A DNA stretch of 10,647 nucleotides, from positions 1 to 10,647 of the forward strand of contig CAJTXH010000101.1 of the NCBI GenBank assembly GCA_910580005.1, given 5' to 3'. A program made the translations under genes and the position numbers. Numbering within the stretch: position 1 is the stretch's first letter; each line of letters opens with the position of its first letter. Origin of the DNA: an uncultured Lachnospiraceae bacterium (GTDB lineage: Bacteria > Bacillota > Clostridia > Lachnospirales > Lachnospiraceae). Positions 7,072 through 10,647 of this stretch are shown here, piece after piece. The notes beneath the pieces are model-generated. The model saw nothing but the letters and a program-made list of their open reading frames with translations, was not told the DNA's origin and ran no database searches.

Positions 7072-8475
7072 TTATTTATGTTCCTGTCCCACCTTGTCTT
7101 TATCTTCACTGCTATCCTCTTTAAAAGCAGTTATCCACGCATCATCAACGCCTTCTGTTGCTTCTTTCTTAAGCACTATTTTCACTGTCATAAGTATAAG
7201 CTTGATATCTGTCCACATTGAATAACTTGATATATAAAGTAAATCCAGTTTAAGCTTGTCATAAGGGGTTGTGTTATATTTGCCATATACTTGTGCATAG
7301 CCTGTAAGCCCTGCCTTAACCCTTGTACGGAACTTAAATTCTGGGATTTCCTTACAATACTCTTTTATTATTTCAGGACGTTCAGGTCTTGGCCCTACAA
7401 ATGACATATCACCTTTTAAAATATTAAAAAGCTGTGGAAGTTCATCTATGCGTGTTGCCCTTATAAAACGCCCTACAGGTGTTATCCTGCCATCATTTTC
7501 TTTAGCAAGCTTTGCAACCCCGTCACTTTCAGCATTTACTACCATGCTCCTGAATTTATATATTTTAAATTCCCTGTCATGCCTCGTAATGCGCGTCTGT
7601 TTATAAAATACAGGCCCTCTGTCATAAAGCCAGATTGCGGCAGCCGTTAAAAGCATTACTGGTGCTGATATTACAAGCATAGGCACAACAAGCAGGATAT
7701 CTAAAAGTCTTTTGGCAAAAATCTGGTCAACGCTTAATGTATAACCTTTGGAAAGCATAAATGGTGTATCAAAAATATGGATTCTGTCAGTACCCATAAG
7801 GATAATATCCGAAATCTTAGGAACTACATAAGCCCTTACCTTATTGGCAAAGCAGTATTTTAATATATCATTGCGTTCCACTGCTGAAATATCCCCAATA
7901 ATTACAGCCTGGAAATCCTTTATTTTATTAGCAATGGCATCCATGCCATCATATATATTAACCGCATCATAAATTGCATACTTGTCACGTCTTGTTTCTA
8001 CTTTATTAACAAGGTGGTCTGCCGGCCTGTTTCCATAAATAAGAAGTATTTTCCATGGAGGGAAAACCCTGTTGTAAATATTGATTATTATATAGTTGGC
8101 AAATGATGATACAATCATTTCAACAACCATCATTACCAAAAGCATAAAAGGGTTTACAAGCCTGAATGCAAGAAGTGATATAACAAAATATATTACAAAA
8201 TTTGTCAGGAAAAGGCTTAAATACTGCGAAAGCATTACTTCTGCTTTCCTTAACTGGCCAATCTTTAATCCTCCATACATATTTGAAAAAAACAGCAGTA
8301 CAGCAGCATACAATGCAATAATCAGGTAATTGCCATTACGGTAAAACTTAACTGAATACATTGTATTATGGTAATAGAAGTACCACACAAATGCAAATAT
8401 AGCTGTTATAAGCAGAATGTTTATTAAAGATACTATAAAAAGAATAGTCTTTTTATATGGGTCATAATTTTTCAT
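7072..8475 (-). CDS. Polyprenyl-phosphate sugar-phosphate transferase
   Basis: Initiating membrane enzyme that transfers a sugar-1-phosphate from a nucleotide sugar to undecaprenyl phosphate, the first step of many exopolysaccharide, capsule or glycan pathways. The 467-residue protein has hydrophobic segments at about 11-34, 50-67, 85-104 and 109-130. A cytosolic nucleotide-binding-like region follows at about 140-250, then a fifth membrane segment at 257-284. The catalytic bacterial sugar transferase domain has KFRSM (307-311), RIDELPQLFNILKGDMSF (342-359) with the Asp-Glu pair D344/E345, VGPRPERPE and GLTGYAQV (389-396). This is the WcaJ/CpsE-like long form. The charged tail of about 25 residues is not part of the domain. 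ATG 8475 has GAGG 6 nt upstream; an in-frame GTG at 8487 overlaps that site. The sugar cannot be told from sequence. Confidence 0.92.
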   Translation of the reverse strand: MKNYDPYKKTILFIVSLINILLITAIFAFVWYFYYHNTMYSVKFYRNGNYLIIALYAAVLLFFSNMYGGLKIGQLRKAEVMLSQYLSLFLTNFVIYFVISLLAFRLVNPFMLLVMMVVEMIVSSFANYIIINIYNRVFPPWKILLIYGNRPADHLVNKVETRRDKYAIYDAVNIYDGMDAIANKIKDFQAVIIGDISAVERNDILKYCFANKVRAYVVPKISDIILMGTDRIHIFDTPFMLSKGYTLSVDQIFAKRLLDILLVVPMLVISAPVMLLTAAAIWLYDRGPVFYKQTRITRHDREFKIYKFRSMVVNAESDGVAKLAKENDGRITPVGRFIRATRIDELPQLFNILKGDMSFVGPRPERPEIIKEYCKEIPEFKFRTRVKAGLTGYAQVYGKYNTTPYDKLKLDLLYISSYSMWTDIKLILMTVKIVLKKEATEGVDDAWITAFKEDSSEDKDKVGQEHK

Positions 8476-8520
8476 AATCAACCTCACTTATCAGTTGTAA
8501 TTACCACAGGCGCTAATACA

Positions 8521-8537
8521 ACAGATAAATTATCTGT
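8521..8537. other. Short palindrome between the two glycan genes
   Basis: ACAGATAA (8521-8528) and TTATCTGT (8530-8537) are perfectly complementary around one base. The site lies in the 81-bp gap between the glycosyltransferase stop and the sugar transferase start. It could be an operator, a weak transcript hairpin or an RNA processing site. A weak promoter-like pair (ATGACA and TATTAG) flanks it on the - strand, but the match is too poor to call. Confidence 0.35.
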
Positions 8538-8556
8538 CATGCCTTTAATTGTATTT

Positions 8557-9534
8557 TTAGTATAAATTTATCCTTACCAGTATTTTAAATATTCTATTAT
8601 CAAGGCGGCGCTGCCTGTAAATCCTGCCAGAATTTACAAGTTTTTTTCTTGCTTTGCTATTTTTTTTTCCTCTTATAAAAAGCTTAAGCAGTTTTTCTTT
8701 TTCTTGTAAATTCTGCCTATTCTCCAGTTCTGTTTTAAATATTTGTAAAAATTCCAGGGCCTGCCTGCTTGAGCTCTGGTTATCCTTTTTAAACTTATTA
8801 ATCCTGTATTTTAATTCAGAAAGCCTGCTAGTATTCTTGCCAACTGCATTACCTCCATGCTGGCGGTAATAAATATATGGTGTTTCATCATAGTAGATTT
8901 TGCCAAAACATGCCGCCGTTAAATACATCCACCTGTCATGCATTGTTGCATGTTTTGGTATATGGCTTGCCAACATCTGCCTTAACCCGTTATTAAATAC
9001 AGTAGTACACCCTGTTACAATATTTTCTATAAGTGCATTGCCAAACCCTGGCCTCATCTCTGGATTATCAACATGTACAGGAAGAGGGTTTAACCTTTCA
9101 TCCGCTAACAAAGGACGGCAGCAGTATAGCAGAGGAATACTTCCTGTGACAATGTCCTCTCCAATGCTATGCTGCTCCATCTGTTTAAGTTTTTTTATGC
9201 CTGTACTTATTTTAGAAGGCATCCAGTAGTCATCCTGGTCAGCAAGCGCATAATAATCTGCATTGCCTGCATTTGCAATTAATTCAAAAAAACTTTTTAT
9301 AACACCTTTATTACTTCCCTGGAACCATTTTATCCTGTCTGGATATTTTTCCGAATACTGTTCCAGTACATTCTGTGTGCCATCTGTAGAACCATCATCA
9401 CGCACAAGCAGGAATAAGCCTGCAATGCCCTTTTCCTGGCAGTCCTGTGCCATTATGGAGTCTAATTGTTCTTTTATATACTTAATGCCATTGTATGATG
9501 ACATTAATATCTGAATTTTATCCACTAAATCCAT
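8557..9534 (-). CDS. Glycosyltransferase family 2, rhamnosyltransferase-like
   Basis: GT-A fold glycosyltransferase of 325 residues that would add a sugar from a nucleotide donor to a growing surface glycan. It shows QILMSSYNGIKYIKEQLDSI at the N-terminus, RDDGSTDGT (45-53), the metal-binding DQDD (99-102), MHDRWMYLTAACFG (198-211) and YYRQHGGNAVG (222-232). The last two blocks are typical of bacterial rhamnosyltransferase-like GT2 proteins. The C-terminal 80 residues are rich in Lys and Arg, with no membrane segment, suggesting a peripheral membrane enzyme. The ATG at 9534 is only 1-2 nt from AAGGGG. An in-frame GTG at 9525 would be 10 nt away and gives MDKIQILMSSYNG, a very usual beginning, so the true start may be 9525. 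gntR ends 34 nt upstream, so the two are probably cotranscribed. Donor sugar unknown. Confidence 0.9.
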   Translation of the reverse strand: MDLVDKIQILMSSYNGIKYIKEQLDSIMAQDCQEKGIAGLFLLVRDDGSTDGTQNVLEQYSEKYPDRIKWFQGSNKGVIKSFFELIANAGNADYYALADQDDYWMPSKISTGIKKLKQMEQHSIGEDIVTGSIPLLYCCRPLLADERLNPLPVHVDNPEMRPGFGNALIENIVTGCTTVFNNGLRQMLASHIPKHATMHDRWMYLTAACFGKIYYDETPYIYYRQHGGNAVGKNTSRLSELKYRINKFKKDNQSSSRQALEFLQIFKTELENRQNLQEKEKLLKLFIRGKKNSKARKKLVNSGRIYRQRRLDNRIFKILVRINLY

Positions 9535-9568
9535 ACCCCTTATCTGTTTTTTAACTTCTTATTACTAT

Positions 9569-10258
9569 TCATGGCTTTTGCATAAGCTTGTCAAGCCCCT
9601 GGTTCTTTATATTATCTATTGATTTAACAATATGATCGTTGGCAAGGCGTTCTGCCCTTTCTTCATCTTTATCCTTAACTGACTGCAATATTGCTTTGTG
9701 CTCTGCACTTGCCATGCTTGCACGTTCATATGATGACAATGTATTCTTTCTTACACGTTCAACATAATGATGATAATCCGAAAGTATATGTTCAAGTATC
9801 TTGCTGCCACATGCCTCATACATTGCCAGATGGAATCTGTTATCAAGTTCAAAAATCTGGTCCCAGTGCCTTTTTTCAATGTGAAATCCACTTAAATAAA
9901 TAATCTCCTCAAGGTTTTCTATCTGGCTGTCAGTAATATTCCTGCACGCCCATTTGGCACAAAGCCCCTCAAGATATGAACGTATAACATAAATATCATA
10001 TATGTCCTTGGATGTAATGCCGTCTACATATGCCCCCTTATTAGGAATAATAGAAACAAGGCCTTCCAGTTCAAGCTGCCTTAACGCTTCCCTTACAGGT
10101 GTGCGTGAAACACCCATTTCCTTGCTGATTGCCGCTTCCCTAAGTTCATATTTCTCAGGGTAGTTACCTGCAAGTATATCCTCACGTATCTTATTAAATA
10201 CCTTGCCACGCAAGGAATATTTATCCATAACTCCCTTATTTATAATGTAATTATCCAT
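9569..10258 (-). CDS. GntR family regulator, FCD subfamily
   Basis: DNA-binding repressor or activator of the FadR/VanR (FCD) branch of GntR, of 229 residues from this start. A winged helix at about 15-78 contains SRTPVREALRQLELEGLV (51-68), the family signature. The helical FCD effector domain follows with likely metal ligands D139, H143, H187 and H209; such domains usually bind a small carboxylate or sugar acid. The reading frame stays open up to 10435, but the predicted promoters lie inside that extension, so it is rejected. Two starts remain: 10258 (GGGGAG 11 nt upstream) and 10228 (AAGGGAG close by, giving MDKYSLRGKVF, the more typical beginning). The gene lies 34 nt before the glycosyltransferase and could regulate it and itself; the effector is unknown. 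Confidence 0.9.
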   Translation of the reverse strand: MDNYIINKGVMDKYSLRGKVFNKIREDILAGNYPEKYELREAAISKEMGVSRTPVREALRQLELEGLVSIIPNKGAYVDGITSKDIYDIYVIRSYLEGLCAKWACRNITDSQIENLEEIIYLSGFHIEKRHWDQIFELDNRFHLAMYEACGSKILEHILSDYHHYVERVRKNTLSSYERASMASAEHKAILQSVKDKDEERAERLANDHIVKSIDNIKNQGLDKLMQKP

Positions 10259-10355
10259 TTCCCTACTGTCTCCCCAGAGTATAATTTTATACTGTGGCGC
10301 AAAATGCGCAAAATGAAACCTGCCAGAAAATAACAAGGCAGTCCATCTGCATATA

Positions 10356-10384
10356 ATTGTATACATTAGTACAATTAATGTCAA
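10356..10384 (-). promoter_or_regulatory. Consensus promoter P1 of gntR with operator-like site
   Basis: Read on the - strand, a perfect -35 TTGACA (10384-10379) is followed after exactly 17 bp by -10 TACAAT (10361-10356). The start would be near 10348, about 90 nt before the first usable start codon. TTGTATACAT (read on + at 10357-10366), one base from the palindrome TTGTATACAA typical of FCD-type GntR operators, covers the -10 box. A second ATTGTA half-site in opposite orientation lies at 10376-10371. Confidence 0.7.
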
Positions 10385-10400
10385 ACCTTTTCTGCAATAT

Positions 10401-10430
10401 AGTATACCACAGGAATTGCACAAATTCCAA
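10401..10430 (-). promoter_or_regulatory. Second upstream promoter P2 of gntR
   Basis: Read on the - strand, TTGGAA (10430-10425) and TATACT (10406-10401) are 18 bp apart, and TGG before the -10 box makes an extended -10. TGGTATACTA across the -10 box is one base from TGGTATACCA, another FCD-GntR operator form. GGAATT (10412-10417) and AATTCC (10423-10428) form a perfect inverted repeat around 5 bp between the two boxes. Confidence 0.45.
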
Positions 10431-10474
10431 CACATCTTGCATACTTTTTCTAAGATGGAAGTCTGAACTGTTAC

Positions 10475-10551
10475 AAGGATAACTGGAAATTATCTCAGGA
10501 CAAACGCATAAATAAATTTTAATGAAATTAAGATAATTTCCAGTTATCCTT
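10475..10551. repeat. Perfect 21-bp inverted repeat with 35-bp spacer
   Basis: Bases 10475-10495 are the exact reverse complement of 10531-10551, with 10496-10530 between. Each arm contains the 13-base core ATAACTGGAAATT or its complement, and each arm is itself an imperfect GATAA...TTATC palindrome. The RNA would fold into one long hairpin on either strand. It lies upstream of the gntR promoters. No coding sequence crosses it convincingly and no strong T-run follows on either strand. It may be a small non-autonomous repeat, a terminator of a gene beyond the right edge, or an RNA element. Confidence 0.75.
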
Positions 10552-10560
10552 TGTTTGTGT

Positions 10561-10647
10561 AAGAATGGACGGTTTCTATGCCAGATGCCAGTAATATTCC
10601 GTACAGGGGCACGCTTTCGCTACGATGGCATACGCAACGGCGCATAA
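10561..10647. other. GC-richer tail of unknown nature at the right edge
   Basis: This stretch has 44 G or C in 87 bases, clearly above the surrounding AT-rich DNA. Short frames are open in several directions. On the - strand, one frame runs from the edge to a stop at 10576-10578, and another starts with ATG at 10645 and stops at 10544-10546 inside the repeat arm. On the + strand, ATG at 10578 stays open to the edge. None has a ribosome binding site. It may be part of a dispersed repeat or of a gene beyond the edge; I do not recognise it. Confidence 0.4.

Noticed and set aside
7031..7225. Short + strand frames opposite the C-terminus of the sugar transferase
   Set aside because: They are shadows of the - strand gene, with no ribosome site and translations that look like reverse codon patterns.
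9589..9594. TTGACA on the - strand at the end of gntR, as a promoter for the glycosyltransferase
   Set aside because: It is within coding sequence and no acceptable -10 box lies 16-18 bp downstream.
10259..10435. N-terminal extension of gntR by 59 residues
   Set aside because: The translation (Cys/Trp/Phe-rich) is unlike any GntR start, and two promoter-like sequences, one with consensus spacing, lie inside it.
1..10647. CRISPR array, phage, transposase or defence gene
   Set aside because: No regularly spaced repeats and no such protein motifs were found in any frame; the repeats present are isolated palindromes.

Overview
The window looks like a piece of a low-GC Firmicutes chromosome, most likely a Clostridia member of the Lachnospiraceae type. 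The grounds are AT-rich codon use, strong GGAGG-type ribosome binding sites, the monofunctional leuC/leuD pair, a YegS-type lipid kinase with a YVAGFGAFTEVSY segment, and a GntR/FCD regulator of a style common in gut Clostridia. No species can be named from the sequence alone. No rRNA, tRNA, CRISPR array, transposase or phage gene was seen.

Left and centre (about 90 to 6958, + strand): six genes run in one direction. leuC and leuD encode the two subunits of isopropylmalate isomerase (leucine biosynthesis). Next are a cytidylyltransferase of the IspD/TarI family, whose motifs look more like TarI (CDP-ribitol) than IspD (MEP pathway); queA (queuosine tRNA modification), with an unusual C-terminal tail of about 53 residues; a YegS/DgkB-type lipid kinase; and a full-length glutamine-hydrolysing asparagine synthetase, asnB. 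A promoter-like sequence precedes leuC at 90-118. The cytidylyltransferase and queA are separated by only 2 nt.

Right (7072 to 10258, - strand): three genes run towards asnB. In transcription order they are a GntR/FCD regulator, a GT2 family glycosyltransferase of the rhamnosyltransferase style, and a membrane polyprenyl-phosphate sugar-phosphate transferase that would start a lipid-linked glycan. Together they resemble a small surface-polysaccharide module, possibly under the local regulator, but no flippase, polymerase or nucleotide-sugar gene is visible. The region before gntR holds two tandem promoter-like sequences. Each has a GTATAC-centred palindrome on its -10 box, which suggests autoregulation.

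Non-coding structure: a palindromic repeat family built around AATTTCCAGTTAT occurs near the left edge (43-55), between the convergent asnB and sugar transferase genes (7005-7035), and as a perfect 21-bp inverted repeat at 10475-10551. The last 87 bases are about 51% GC (44 of 87 counted), unlike the rest. They may be the end of a dispersed repeat or of an element cut off by the window edge. Most genes are ordinary housekeeping ones; the items most worth a second look are the repeat family, the gntR control region, the QueA tail and the TarI-like enzyme.
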